Positions 24,235 to 35,929 of a stretch of DNA of 64,000 bases are shown here, piece after piece. Within the stretch, counting starts at the first letter, position 1. Each line of letters starts with the position of its first letter. Made by a program: the position numbers and the translations under genes. This DNA is from Pachypanchax playfairii (taxonomy: Eukaryota; Chordata; Actinopteri; Cyprinodontiformes; Aplocheilidae). Below the pieces are notes generated by a model that was given only the letters and a program-made list of their open reading frames with translations, was not told the DNA's origin and searched no databases. The stretch covers positions 909,871-973,870 of the forward strand of contig SSNP01000122.1 of assembly GCA_006937955.1 (NCBI GenBank), in the 5' to 3' direction.

Positions 24235-24345
24235 CCCAGTCATCCCTACCTTTTAAAGTTTTTCTCTGGATTACTACTTTGATCGATTTCGTCGCTGAAT
24301 GAGAAAATATTGCTCGGTGCTCTGCATTCATCGTGAGAGGATAAG
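24235..24345 (+). ncRNA. Possible non-coding exon upstream of hoxa3a
   Basis: A 111-nt segment from acceptor-like ACTGCTCCTTCAG (ends 24234) to a strong donor GATAAG|GTAAGC at 24345/24346. It contains TGATCGAT near 24280, a Pbx/Hox-like string. Like the other candidate leader exons it needs RNA evidence. Confidence 0.3.
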
Positions 24346-26027
24346 GTAAGCAGGCCAGAAATAGGTTCCCTCGCTTGTAAATGGTGGAGTTTGTGTGTCG
24401 CGCGGTGATTTATCACCGTATGACTTAGATCTCGGTTCAGGAAGAGTTCACACACACACACCCAGAGAATCAGGCGGCCAGATTTCTCTGTATGCGCGGA
24501 GCAGAGGGCTGAGCACAGAGCTCTACTCTGCCTTTTGTCTTTCTTTCTTTTGCCATTTATGACTGTCGCAATGGTTCACCGGGAGATACACAGCACAAAG
24601 TCTTCCGATATGTTTTGCCGGCCATCATGAGCGCAGACGCAACGAAGAGATCTTCTTTCAGTCTGCGGTTTGGCTGCGTTCAAGGCAACCTGAGGACTTA
24701 TTTTACACTGATTTGTTCTTTGGTATGCGCGAGCCAAGAGTTCACATTTTTATATCATTTTATTTTTAGGCATGCTTCTAAAACGCATTTTAGCCGCCTG
24801 TGTCAGGACTGCTTTATGCAAATACTTCAAATAAATCAGCATTCAACTGTATTTTTGTGGAAAAGGCGATTTTTAAACTTACTGCTAACAAATGTATTAA
24901 ATATAATACATTTGGGCAATATTTAAATGTCTCTGTGTCTGATAGGGATGTGTTAAACATTTGGAATTTAAATATTATTTGTATTCAGTTCTTGTTTTTC
25001 TCATTATTTAATATTTAGTATACTTTCATTATAAGGCAGCGGAAAGCGCTCATAGTAATAAAAACAGCTTGGAACCAGATACCAACCAGGGCCGATACAT
25101 TATTAGATTATTCTTAATAAACTACCCCCAGTTATGACTCATGGATCTGAGTCAAAAATATTTTGCAATTTTTTTCTATATAATTTCGTCTTTTACCTGC
25201 ATTTACATTCTTGTAAAGCAGCCGACTCTGTAGCTGCTGGTTTCTCTGTGCCTTGAACCGAGCTTTGTCTCTCATCGGGCCGCTCTTTCCGAGCAAACAG
25301 TCCCGTCCCTCAGACCCTCATATATCACCGCGACGGGCCACCGGCGCTAACAGCACCGCCGACCGCAGCCATTATTATGGGCCTGTGCGAAAAAAGTTCA
25401 CACCTTGGTCATGGGGATGCCTGCCCGGTTTTTCAGGTTTTACCGTATTGCTCTTTCTTGCGACATTCACAAAAGAAAAAAGAAATAGAGAATGTGTTTT
25501 TTCTCATTTTGCCCCGTTAGAAGCTGCTGAATTAAAATAATCTGAAAACGAATGTGTTTACTTTATGAAATGATTAAATCAGTGTTAGTCCCAAAGAATG
25601 TTTTCACCTGCTACACAGGAAATGACATATACTGTTGACAGCCCTGTTGGTAGAATAATATTGTAACAGAAACATATTTTTCCTGCCTGGTAACTTGCTA
25701 ACAAGCCATTTCCACAGCACATATTTCCCCCCTTTGTGTTACTCATAGATTTTTTACGAGTTAAAAGCGTCGCAGTATCTATATTCTGTTTTTCGGCTCA
25801 GGGTTTTAAAATGTCACCAAATGATTTGAATGCTTTTGAAAACTTCTATGTTTTTTTGTGGCACAGATGGTAATAAAAGGTTAGTGCGTGCCTTTGTGCC
25901 CCGTGTAAGCCATAAGGTAAACGGTAATAGTCTACAGAATTGTTGGCCCTATCTTGCCTTCACAGTCTCCAGTGTCAGGTCTGTATTGAAAAGTAAGATG
26001 GATCGCCACCATTTCTCCTCCTCACAG
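24346..26027. other. Intergenic, no coding gene seen
   Basis: Contains a CA run near 24450 and AT-rich DNA. It ends in a clear acceptor-like tract, CATTTCTCCTCCTCACAG at 26010-26027, just before the hoxa3a promoter/leader. Confidence 0.4.
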
Positions 26028-26162
26028 TGCTTCTTGTAACCCTAGGTTCACCCGAGGAGGCCATTGGCGGAGAGGTGTCACGTGATCACGGGGTGCCAAT
26101 GTTATTCTACAAGGGTGTCAAGACCCTGTCAGTTTCTGAAATAAATATTGGGAAACGGCGAG
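26028..26162 (+). promoter_or_regulatory. hoxa3a 5' leader and/or proximal promoter
   Basis: Holds CCATTGG (26061-26067), TCACGTGATCACG (E-box CACGTG at 26079-26084) and CCAAT (26096-26100), which would suit a local promoter. The segment also follows a good splice acceptor ending at 26027, so in longer transcripts it would be leader. An ATG at 26099, overlapping the CCAAT, opens a frame that overlaps the hoxa3a start out of phase. Confidence 0.5.
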
Positions 26163-29100
26163 ATGCAAAAGGCAACCTACTACGACAGCTCCGCAATTTA
26201 CAGTGGCTACCCATATCAAAGCGCAAATGGCTTCAGTTATGATGCCAATCAGGTCCAATATCCCCGGGCCTCTCATGTGGAAAGTGAGTACCATCGACCT
26301 GCATGCTCATTGCAGTCTCCTGGCGGCTCCATGGCGCTACAGAAGCCTGGGGAGATGGCGGAGAGCTGTGACAGGACCACGGCCGTTCAGGCGGCGCAGT
26401 CCAAGGTTCTTCCCGAAAGCAATCAACCGCCGGTATCGGTGTCGGGCCAACCCCCTCCCTCACAGTCCCCCGGCGCTATCAGCCAAAACACAAGCAACGG
26501 GTCCACCCAGCCCAGTGCCAAGAACGGCTCTCCGACCTCCACAGCCCGCAACAAACAGATCTTCCCCTGGATGAAGGAATCCCGTCAGAACACCAAGCAG
26601 AAATCCACCAGTAGCTCCAGTTCAGGTACTTAATGTGCTGATAGCTGAAATCATGCTGAGGGGCGGTCGTATGCTCAGGTGTGTGTGTGTGTGTGTGTGG
26701 GGGGGGTGTCAGGAAAAGGTGTGGAAGGGAAATGGCAGTGGTGGTGGGGGGGGGGGGGGGGGGGGGGGGGGATCAAAACCACAACAGAACAATGTTTTAT
26801 GTCTGGGAAGGTTACAATGTTCAGGTGGCAGTGAGATGTTAATTTCACTCAGTCATTTAGAATCTGTGGTTGTTTCAAATAGCACCACATACATTGTACA
26901 AAGACCCTATCAAGGCAGAAATTGAATAATATTCATAAACATTCTATCACCGTTTAAAGCTTGTTGATTGGAGGAATTCTGTTTTGGAGCAACTCCCTCC
27001 ATTTGTTGTCCCCATGCCCTCCAGTTGACCTGCCCCTACTGTAAACACACATCTCCACTCGTCACATAATGTTCCCAGAAAAGACAGCAAACAAACACAC
27101 ACAACAGTTGTTTCAGTTTGTCCTGCTGCTTTGATTAAAGAGTCAGTGGGATGGGGGGTTATTTACTCACGGAGCTAAGACTTCACAAATACTCATCTTC
27201 CAGTAGGCTAATCTTCTGTAAAAATAGTTTTCAATAGTAAGACAGAATCATATATTTGGCAGGATGAAGTGAAAATGATATTTGGGAAGCTTTATTTCAG
27301 TTGCTGAGCTCATTTTTCTGTTGTTTGTGCTTCTCTTGTAGATCAATTGTATTCTACATATTATAGACATTTTAATTAGCTTTTTAACAGTAAAAATGAT
27401 GGTCAGACATCTCTTCAGTTTGTATCAGATCTCATTATGTTTTGACCAATTTTCATGATAACGACACACACAGAGCAAACATAAAACCTGAAAGAAAAAT
27501 CTTCATTTTCTCCTGACAGCTATATGAGAGAGAAAAGATCTATTACTACGTGTTTTACTATCCCAAGTGTTTAAAATGCAATAAGAATACTGAGAAAATT
27601 CAGGATATTATTTCAAATTAATAACTTATCCAAGAATTTGGTTCAAACTATATGTGTAACCTGAAATGCAGTTTCTTAAGTATACAATATTACAGTATAG
27701 ACGGTGGTTTAGTATCCTCAGCAGTTAGTAACATCTTTTTCTGTTTCTTCTGTTCTTTTTATTTGAAAAAGTACATAACAATTGGAGGGAAACAACATAT
27801 GTGGAGGACATTTAATAGGCACATAAATTATTTTGGTAAAATATAAGACACATATTTTAGAAAATGCTTTAAAGTTTAAGAGATAGAGTTGTTTGGTAAA
27901 ATTGATTTTGCTCCTTGTTTCTTCTTTCTGGAAAGAAACTGTTCAAATGTGAATGGGCACCAGACCCTGCACCAAACATCCACCATAGAGAACAAAAGGA
28001 GTTTGCTCAGTGGCATAGTGAGGGTTGGAGATACAGTATTTGAGTTTGCAAATATCCACTATTGGACAGAATTGAGCTGACAGTCTATGGAAGGCTGTGA
28101 GTTTTTCATTTTGTTGATTATTCAAGAATAAAAACATGATAAATTAATACACAAATATATAAATGGAAACCCTTTTTCATGCACTGAGATCCTTTTGCCC
28201 AACGTGGATATTTGGAGGGTTTTTGGAAGTATTAACTCACCTTGGGACAACTGAAAAATGTATATACAGCATGTTCATGTTAGTTTACGTTGTGTGTATT
28301 CAGAGTAGAAAATTATTCTTGGTTATAGAAAAAGTGTGAACCATTTGTTTAAAAGAAATTGTGCACACATTAACTAATCCATGACAAATGCAAAGTCATT
28401 TTAGAATGAATTTAATAATGAAAATACACAAATCTACACATTTGCTTGAGATCATCTCACATTTCCATACGAAAGAAATCCTTTCCGAACGCATGTGAGA
28501 ACTTCTCCTTCAGCTGTGTAGTATCACTGGGGTCAGGCTATGTCATGTTGCATTCCTTTAACTCCAGGATTTGGAAGACAGGTTGTGAAATGTATTAAGT
28601 GTTGGCTGTCTGCCACAACTATGAGTGTAGACCAACCTTACTATTCTGCAGCCAAGATCCAGCCTTTTAAGCTTATCAGTGATGGCAGGATGAGCAGTTC
28701 CATACACCCTGAGGAACTATATATAATGCTTGTGCTTGCATTATGTGTGTGATCCTGTGTGACTGTGGGGCAGGATGGAGGTCAAAATGTTTTAGTAGAA
28801 AACCTGAGGTCACTCGCTTTCACATCAGATACCGACCCAGTGTTCTTCAGTTGCATTTTGGTGTGTGCACAGCCTCATTGATTGTTAATTGTCTTGTGCT
28901 CCCCTGATGATAACCCCTGTGTTGGGAGTAGATTTATCAAAATGTTGTGATGTTTGTAGCACATGCTAAGTGAGGGAAGAATAGGAGAAAGGGTCAAATA
29001 TTATGTAAAAAGTATTTTAGTGGGCACATTTATCAGGTAAATAGTGCTATCACCATCACCTCCTCCTCCTGATAGAGGAGTTTCTCTATCTGTGGATGTG

Positions 29101-29995
29101 CTGTCACACCATTCTGCACCCACTCTCACTCTGCTGTCTTTATGTACCTCTGTGTGTGTGTGTGTGTAATGGATTACTGACTGACATCCTCCTTTCCTTC
29201 TCCCTGACAGTGGAGAGTTGCCCCGGAGACAAGAGCCCTCCGGGGTCAGCAGCATCAAAGAGGGCCCGGACAGCTTACACCAGTGCTCAGCTAGTGGAGC
29301 TGGAGAAGGAGTTCCACTTCAACCGGTACCTCTGCAGGCCCCGGAGGGTGGAAATGGCCAACCTGCTCAATCTCACAGAGAGACAGATCAAAATCTGGTT
29401 CCAGAACCGAAGGATGAAGTACAAAAAGGACCAGAAAGGCGTTGGGATGATGCCTTCTCCTGGTGGACAGTCACCACGAAGTCCAGTAGGGCCAGCTTCC
29501 AGTGCTGGCGGTGGTGGGGGAGGGGGATACCTCAGTTCTATGCATTCTTTGGTTAACAGTGTACCATACGAATCCCAGTCCCCAACCTCTTACAATAAAC
29601 CTCATCAAAATGCTTATGGTATGGCTACATCATACCCCCCACCTTTGAACAACTGCCCACCCTCCCAGAAGAGATACCCTGGGACAGACTCGGCCACACC
29701 CGAGTACGATGCCCATCCCCTCCATGGAAATGGCAACTATGGGACGCACATGCAAGGCAGCCCTGTTTATGTCAGCGGAGGCTACATCGACTCAGTGCCC
29801 AACTCTGGGGCATCGGTTTTTGGCCTGACCCATCTCCCTCACCCACCGTCCACAAACATGGAGTACAATGGAGCAATCACAATGGGCAACAGTCAGCATC
29901 ACGGAGTGTGTGATCCCACACCAACTTACACAGACCTAACGCCACACTACTCTCAGGGAAGAATCCAGGAAGCGCCCAAACTGACACATCTGTAG
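26163..29995 (+). CDS. hoxa3a: Homeobox protein Hox-A3a, two exons (26163-26625, 29211-29995)
   Basis: Group-3 Hox transcription factor, known for roles in hindbrain r5/r6, third-arch neural crest, thymus and parathyroid. It starts MQKATYYDSSAIYSGYPYQ, the exact Hox3 N-terminus; the upstream in-frame codons lack an ATG. The motif is IFPWMKESRQNTKQK, with FPWM at 134-137. The donor is TCAG|GTACTT at 26625/26626 and the acceptor CCTGACAG ends 29210; the split codon is Val155. The homeodomain is residues 170-229, followed by a glycine run before YLSSMHSLVNSVPYE. The conserved Hox3 C-terminal region ends YTDLTPHYSQGRIQEAPKLTHL-like to the stop. Joined CDS is 1,248 nt (415 aa), near the family norm. 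The 2.6-kb intron is the longest of the five genes. Confidence 0.97.
26626..29210 (+). other. hoxa3a intron
   Basis: Contains a (GT)n stretch at about 26680-26700 and a long G homopolymer at 26746-26771, a likely polymorphic or error-prone site. The rest is AT-rich without recognised genes or transposons. A second (GT)n run lies at 29151-29167. Confidence 0.6.
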
Positions 29996-30860
29996 CAGTG
30001 GTGCTGCCTGGATCACTCCGCCCATTGTCTCACCCACCTCCAGACATATTTACTGCTTTGTTTCTTCTGCGCCTCCTAATGGCGTCCACCTTCTCTTCTG
30101 CTTTTGTTTATGTTCTCTATAGTTTGATGTGTGAAGTAGCAGTAGGATAAATAATCATGACTTGCTTGAATTTTCCTCTATTTGCTTGTGTCATTGTCTC
30201 ACAAAAAGACCTTTAGAGTGTCTAGAGCGGGAGGGGAGGGGGGTTCACATCTTAGCTCATAGGCTTATTTAATCTTTACTTTTTGAATCTTCTTTTAAAA
30301 TCTAATCTCAAACAGGGTATTATGAAAACATGTTATTCAGTTTCAATGTGAATTTGTCCTCCGTCCATTTATTTATCCGCAGTTGAAGAATGATTTTTTA
30401 TTTTATTTTTATTTTTTATTTTGCATTTTGTTGCACTTGTGTGAGAGACCTCAAGAGCTGGGATTGTGAGGGAAATTAATTCTCAAAAACAAAGGTCATG
30501 AACTTACATGGAACCTATTTTCTTTGTTTGTTCTTTTTGAACTCTCTAATGTTATTTATTTTGTGTTTGGTGCAAAAAGACAACTTTAGTATTATTTGAC
30601 ACCCCTCCATCTTTGTGTGAGAAGGTTGGTGGAAAATTTTTTATTGCGTCTCGGCCATTTTCAACCCATTTACACTCGCACTCTGCACGGGGCTCGTCCT
30701 CCAGCAAGACCATGTCGCTAAATTACAGCCTATATGTTTCCATTTTTTCTCTTCTTCGAGGAGGTGTTTTATTTTTTCCTCAGCGAATGTAAAAATCAAT
30801 CAGTCATGCAATAAGGGTGGAAAGAAGGACACACGTTTGCAGTTTCTTTATTGAATAAAA
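29996..30860 (+). other. hoxa3a 3' UTR
   Basis: Non-coding. AATAAA at 30854-30859 is the most plausible polyadenylation signal. A palindromic nuclear-receptor-like pair AGGTCA|TGAACT lies at 30493-30504. Confidence 0.45.
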
Positions 30861-31279
30861 AGACAAACACACATCATCATTTTTTTTCCTTTTCTATGCT
30901 AAACATTTCATGCTGCTCCAGGTCGAAGAATTAAATAAAAAAGTATTGAAACGAAAGCACACAACTCGGTTTTAATTTAGACTTGGCAACAAGACTCCAC
31001 GTGGTTACAACAATCAAGTGCTTTGCAATTTTCGTAATAATAGTACATATAAATAAAAATTTAGCTTTCATACAAGTTAAGGTATCTTTTATTATAAGGT
31101 ACAAAATCCGGAAATAAAAGGTGTTGGTAATGATGAGCCTGAACATTTTGATTTTCTCTTATTTCCTTCATTTTTTTTCCAAAAAGACAAAAATGGAGAA
31201 TCGTTAATCATTAAATATTATCGAAAGACATAAAGACAGATAAAATCAAACATTAAATAAACACTACATGATTTCTTTT

Positions 31280-31960
31280 CTTCTCTTCTTAACGTGGGAA
31301 AAAAACACTCAAGGGTGGCCCCTCTCTCCGCTTCTCATCTGCGTGGGCACATCCATAATAATAAAAATGTCACCCAGGCCCTCGTGGAGGTCCTGCGAGG
31401 AGACAAAAAAGCTAAATGAGAAATCGTTTACAAAATAATTCACTGATACGTTTCAGTCAGTCAAATGCTGGCAGAGAGGATACAGTCTAAACTGGAATAA
31501 TAAAAAGGAGCTTATTTGTTCGATTATTCGGCAGATTTTGCTGATGCCAGTGTAAAGCCTGCACAAAGCAACCCGGTTCTAAGATGGCTGAAGGAAAAGG
31601 AAAGTCAATGGGGAGCTGAAAATATTTATTACCGTTTTTTTCTTTCCCCCTCTAAAACCCAAAACATTGCAATAAAATAAACCAAGCAATTTCCAATAGC
31701 TTTGAAAATAATTACGAAAGGTAATAATTTAACAATTAACTCTCCAAAATACAACACACGCGTCCAATTAGAGCTGCGATACAAAATCCTAAGAAAAAAA
31801 ATCATTCACATAAAAGTAAAATCAGTTTGTGCAAGCGTTTGTATCTTTGTGACCGTATTTGTGTTTAATTGTTTTCTATCCTTCATTTTTTACTCCATCC
31901 ATTTTCGGTCGAAGCTGATTGATATTAGTGGGCACGAACTTTACTGGCCCTGACATATGG
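31280..31960. promoter_or_regulatory. Candidate hoxa2a upstream regulatory region
   Basis: GCGTGGGCA at 31341-31349 differs from the Krox20/EGR consensus GCGTGGGCG in one base, and a Pbx/Hox consensus TGATTGAT lies at 31916-31923, followed by TGACAT. Mouse and fish Hoxa2 have an upstream r3/r5 enhancer that depends on Krox20. The location 2.3-2.9 kb upstream of hoxa2a fits, but single motifs of this length occur by chance. Confidence 0.3.
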
Positions 31961-33979
31961 TTAGCAGGGAAACCTAGAACAATTGAGGCATGGTGCACAC
32001 ACAAAGAAAAAGCTGATGCATTTCGTATTTCTCCATCCAACACTGACCCACACTCACATGTCAGACATGCACACGCATTATGTACATAAGATATGTACAC
32101 AGGTAACGCACACACACAAAAATAAATGAAACAAAAATAATTAATTCAATTTATTTTATTCTTCGTTTTATTTTGTTTTTCGTGTGAAATTCGTTTTGAA
32201 TCAGTTTTAGTTTAAAGGTAATTGTGTGAAGGATAAGCTGGGCTCCACTAAATGCCTCCACCCACTCCTCTGCTTGCACACAAAGCCTGTGCGTAAATCC
32301 AAAATCCGTCTCTCCCTTCAGCAGCTCCTTACAGACTGCTCCGTTCACAAATACGCATGTCTATTAAAAACGAAAAAAGTACACGTCCTGGTGGAAATTC
32401 TCGATCCAAAGATTTTAAAAATCAAGTTGGGAGTCCTGCTTCACACATAACTCATACTCACCGCTTGGGAATTTACAGTCAGCTCAGAAAAGGAAATGGT
32501 CGCATCTTGGATTCTTTTTTCCCCTCTTCTTTCTTTTAAAACATCCCTTAAGCGACAAACCAACCATAAGTGCGAGCAGAAACTGGTTCTAATCTGAGTG
32601 ACCAGTGTTTCTCGGCGCTTCCTGGCTGCATTTGATCCGGGGGAGAGTTAGAAGCCTTAAATGTGTTGTGAGGGCACCGAGCTGTCAGACCTTTTGGCGA
32701 GTAAGATTGATCGCGCGCAGGCTTCCAGGACTCTTTGTTTGGTATATAAGCAAAAACTGAGAGAGGCCTTCCACTTCTCTTCTTCTTTCTGTTACTCAAT
32801 AAGCTGCACATATATTTATGTATATAAATATATTCTTGGCATTCCTGAACGGAAATGCACAGTGTTGCTGCTTCACGATATAAATATCCTGGATGTGACT
32901 TTCACGGATTATTCTGGAATAGAAACCAAACATAAAGGGAAAGAAAGAACAACTCAATAACATTCGCCTCTGCATAATAACGCTACAAATGCATGTGTTG
33001 TAAATGGTCGATAGTAACTGTCTTGATGTTTGCTTTTTAGCAATTTTCAGATCGAGGTGATAATAGAAATCTAATGCTTAGAACCCCCCTCCCCCCATAT
33101 CCTTCCTATAAATCCGGTCTAGTCTTTTAGCTTCGAGGTCTTGACACCAGAACAAGACTACTTTATACACACGGAGATGCTTCTTTTAGGAAAGAATGCA
33201 GTAATAAGTTATTGTAGGCACTGAAAGATTTAACCACGTGGAGTCAGCAGCTTCTGTTTACATCAAAGTATGTGAAATGAGGCACGACTTCTCTCATCAT
33301 AAAATCTAACTTTAATGTTACAAATAAAAATGTGCCTTAATATAACATCTATATAGTTGACATGTAACTATATATAGTTCTATTTTAGTATGTGAGTGAC
33401 CATGTCAACTCGATTTAGATGCTTTTATAAGAGGAAATTGTCTGAATTAGTCATATCTGTCAGCATAAAGTACATTGAGGTGATTTTTTGTTGCAGTACA
33501 TGCCAGTAGATGCACCGCTTGAGTCAATAATATTTGTGTTTTAAAGCTTACATGCATTCTAGTGTCCAGTGTTCAGTTATTAGACTGGACTGGTTTGGTT
33601 TCCCACAGAGAAGTCTTAGTTTTTGAGGTTTGCTTTTTCACCTCTCAAGCCTGGCTAAATATGAAGAACTACTAAAATGTGTGAGTATGTGTCTCTCTCT
33701 GTGTGTGTCTGTGTGTGTGTTTGTGTAGTGGGGGGCGTTCTCGACTGACATCCTCAAACAATACGAGAAAAGAGGAGTGCACGAATCCGCGCACCCTAAG
33801 CCGGGCGCCTTCCATGTAATAGAGAGCGTCAGCCATTCTTTAAAAAACACATTTTGTCGCTTAGTGGACCGGACTAGGAAGCGAGAGGAGGATAAACTGA
33901 GCGGACAAAGATGTAAATAAATAGCAGTCGTGCCCCAGCTGAGCGAGGCGATCTTCAGGAGATTTTTGGATCAATCAGG
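31961..33979. other. hoxa3a-hoxa2a intergenic, no gene seen
   Basis: AT-rich DNA with a (GT)n/(CT)n stretch at about 33679-33725. Open frames are short and lack splice context. A GC-richer patch at 33770-33830 may be promoter-distal regulatory DNA. Confidence 0.45.
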
Positions 33980-34260
33980 CAGACAGTGGCTTCTTTTGAT
34001 TAAACCCCAAATTGTCATTGGGCAGAGCTAATCATGTGACAGGCAGTTCGGTCCAATTTCAACCTTGTCTCCATGAATTCAATAGTTTAATGGTAGCTCG
34101 GTCTCCATACGGCCGTAATCAGTGAAATAGAAAAAAAACACCACCAGGAGATTTTTTTAAAAACATTTTTTCAATGTTCTTTTTTCTTCCTCGTCCTCAC
34201 TGACTCGCAACATTTATAAAAATACGCGTGCAAACTTTCCTCGGCTCTCAGGGAGCGGAG
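33980..34260 (+). promoter_or_regulatory. hoxa2a proximal promoter and short 5' UTR
   Basis: Contains CATTGGGCAG (NF-Y-like, near 34017), CATGTGACAGG at 34033-34043 (E-box variant overlapping a Meis/Prep TGACAG), GTCCAATTTC near 34052, and TATAAAAA at 34215-34222, 39 bp before the ATG. The block from 34000 to 34130 has the look of the conserved vertebrate Hoxa2 promoter. Confidence 0.5.
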
Positions 34261-35929
34261 ATGAATTACGAATTCGAGCGAGAGAGCGGTTTTATCAATA
34301 GTCAGCCGTCGCTTGCTGAGTGCCTGACATCTTTCCCCCCTGTCGCTGATTCATTTCAAAGTTCATCAATCAAGAGCTCGACGCTTTCACGCCCGACACT
34401 GATTCCTCCTCCCTTTGAGCAGACCATTCCCAGCCTGAACCCGGGCAGCCATCCGCGGCACGGCCGGCCCAGACACAGCCCCGATGGATGCAGCCCGCTG
34501 CCCACTGCCTCTTTACCCCCGGAGTACCCGTGGATGCGGGAGAAGAAAGCCTCCAAGAGGAACCACCTGCCAACCTCTACTGCTACCACCACCACCATCA
34601 CTAGCGGACCCGCCTGCTTCTCTCCGAAAGGTGAGTGAATCTAAACGGGTTCTGCAACATGTTTACTCTGTCTGCTGCTGGGAGCCCCGCAGGCCCTCTT
34701 AAAACAATAAAAACATCAAATTTAACTCCGGTCTTTTATTATGCTGGATCTGTTGCTAACATATTGTTGCATGTGTGAAAAGTTTGGCTAAAGTTTGGTG
34801 ATATAAGATGATTTATTCTCCTCGCCGAAGCAGAGTTTTGAAGTGTGACAGTAATGAAGAGTGATGGAGTGCCTTTGCCGAGGAGGGCAGCTGGAGCCTT
34901 CATTAGAATCCCACGCCAGCAAGGACGTTATATCAGAACACTGTTTGGTTCACGCTCATGTCTGTTTTTAGGGATTTTTATGTTGTTTTATATATTAACG
35001 AATCAGATGACGAGCTTATGTTTATACTGAGGTCATTTTGGGAGTAAAAAGTGCAAGCTTCAATCAGTTAGTCCAGCGGCCATTTTGCTGCAGCGTGTTC
35101 TGAGACCCTCTCTAGTGGATTGAGAAAGTCATAACGTTATATTTACTGGCTGTGGGGTTATGTAATTGTTGTGTCCTGCGTTTTAATCCCATGCTACTGT
35201 TCTGTTTATTTTCCAGGCTCGCCTGAGATTGTGGAGAGCAGCGGTGGAGGAGGGGGCTCCCGCCGGCTGAGAACTGCTTACACCAACACACAGCTGCTGG
35301 AGCTGGAGAAGGAGTTCCACTTCAACAAGTATCTCTGTCGGCCGAGGAGAGTGGAGATAGCGGCCCTGCTGGATCTGACCGAGAGGCAGGTCAAAGTGTG
35401 GTTCCAGAACCGGCGCATGAAGCACAAGCGGCAGACACAGAGCAAAGAGAACCACAACGGGGACGGGAAGGGTCCCGGCGCCGAGGACGGCATCCAAAGC
35501 GAGGATGAGGACGAGGGGCCCCTGTACGAGCAGAGCGGGCCCCTGTTGGAAAGGGATACCTGCTCTTTTCAGAACAACGCGCAGCAGCACCACAATGGAG
35601 AATCAGCAACCTTTGCTGCTGCGCCGCTGAACAGCAATGACAAAAATCTAAAACATTTTCCCAACCCGTCACCCACTGTTCCGGGCTGCATGTCAACAAT
35701 GGGCCCCGGCTCGGCATCTGGCCTGGACAATGGGGACAGTCCGTCAACTCTGGATGTTTCTTTACACGACTTTCAGCCTTTCTCCTCGGATTCCTGCCTA
35801 CAGCTCTCAGATGCAGCCTCGCCGAGCTTGTCAGAGTCTCTGGACAGCCCCGTGGACATTTCTGCGGACAGTTTCTATTTTTTCTCGGAGTCTTTAACAA
35901 CAATCGACCTACAGCACCTGAACTATTAA
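34261..35929 (+). CDS. hoxa2a: Homeobox protein Hox-A2a, two exons (34261-34630, 35217-35929)
   Basis: Group-2 Hox transcription factor, known for specifying second-arch neural crest and hindbrain r2/r3. It starts MNYEFERESGFINSQPSLAE, and the in-frame codons before it begin with GTG, not ATG. YPWM is at residues 89-92 followed by REKKASKR. The donor is GAAAG|GTGAGT at 34630/34631 and the acceptor TTTCCAG ends 35216; the split codon is Gly124. The homeodomain is residues 138-197 with the group-2 sequence RQVKVWFQNRRMKHKRQTQ. The C-terminus keeps the conserved SLDSPVDISAD and TTIDLQHLNY. Joined CDS is 1,083 nt (360 aa). No frameshift or stop is seen, in contrast to the loss of hoxa2a in zebrafish and its reported pseudogene state in medaka. 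Confidence 0.96.
34840..34930 (+). promoter_or_regulatory. Candidate intronic r4-type enhancer of hoxa2a
   Basis: Inside the 586-bp intron, TGACAG (Meis/Prep, 34846-34851) is followed 10 bp later by TGATGGAG (Pbx/Hox-like, 34862-34869), within a block less AT-rich than the rest of the intron. Vertebrate Hoxa2 has an intronic Hox/Pbx-Prep/Meis enhancer driven by Hoxb1 in rhombomere 4. The match is in composition and place; I have not aligned it. Confidence 0.4.

Noticed and set aside
26148..26162. N-terminal extension of hoxa3a (begins TTG)
   Set aside because: No ATG; homology to Hox3 starts at the ATG at 26163.
34228..34260. N-terminal extension of hoxa2a (begins GTG)
   Set aside because: Conserved Hox2 N-terminus begins at the ATG at 34261, and the extension would overlap the TATA-proximal region.
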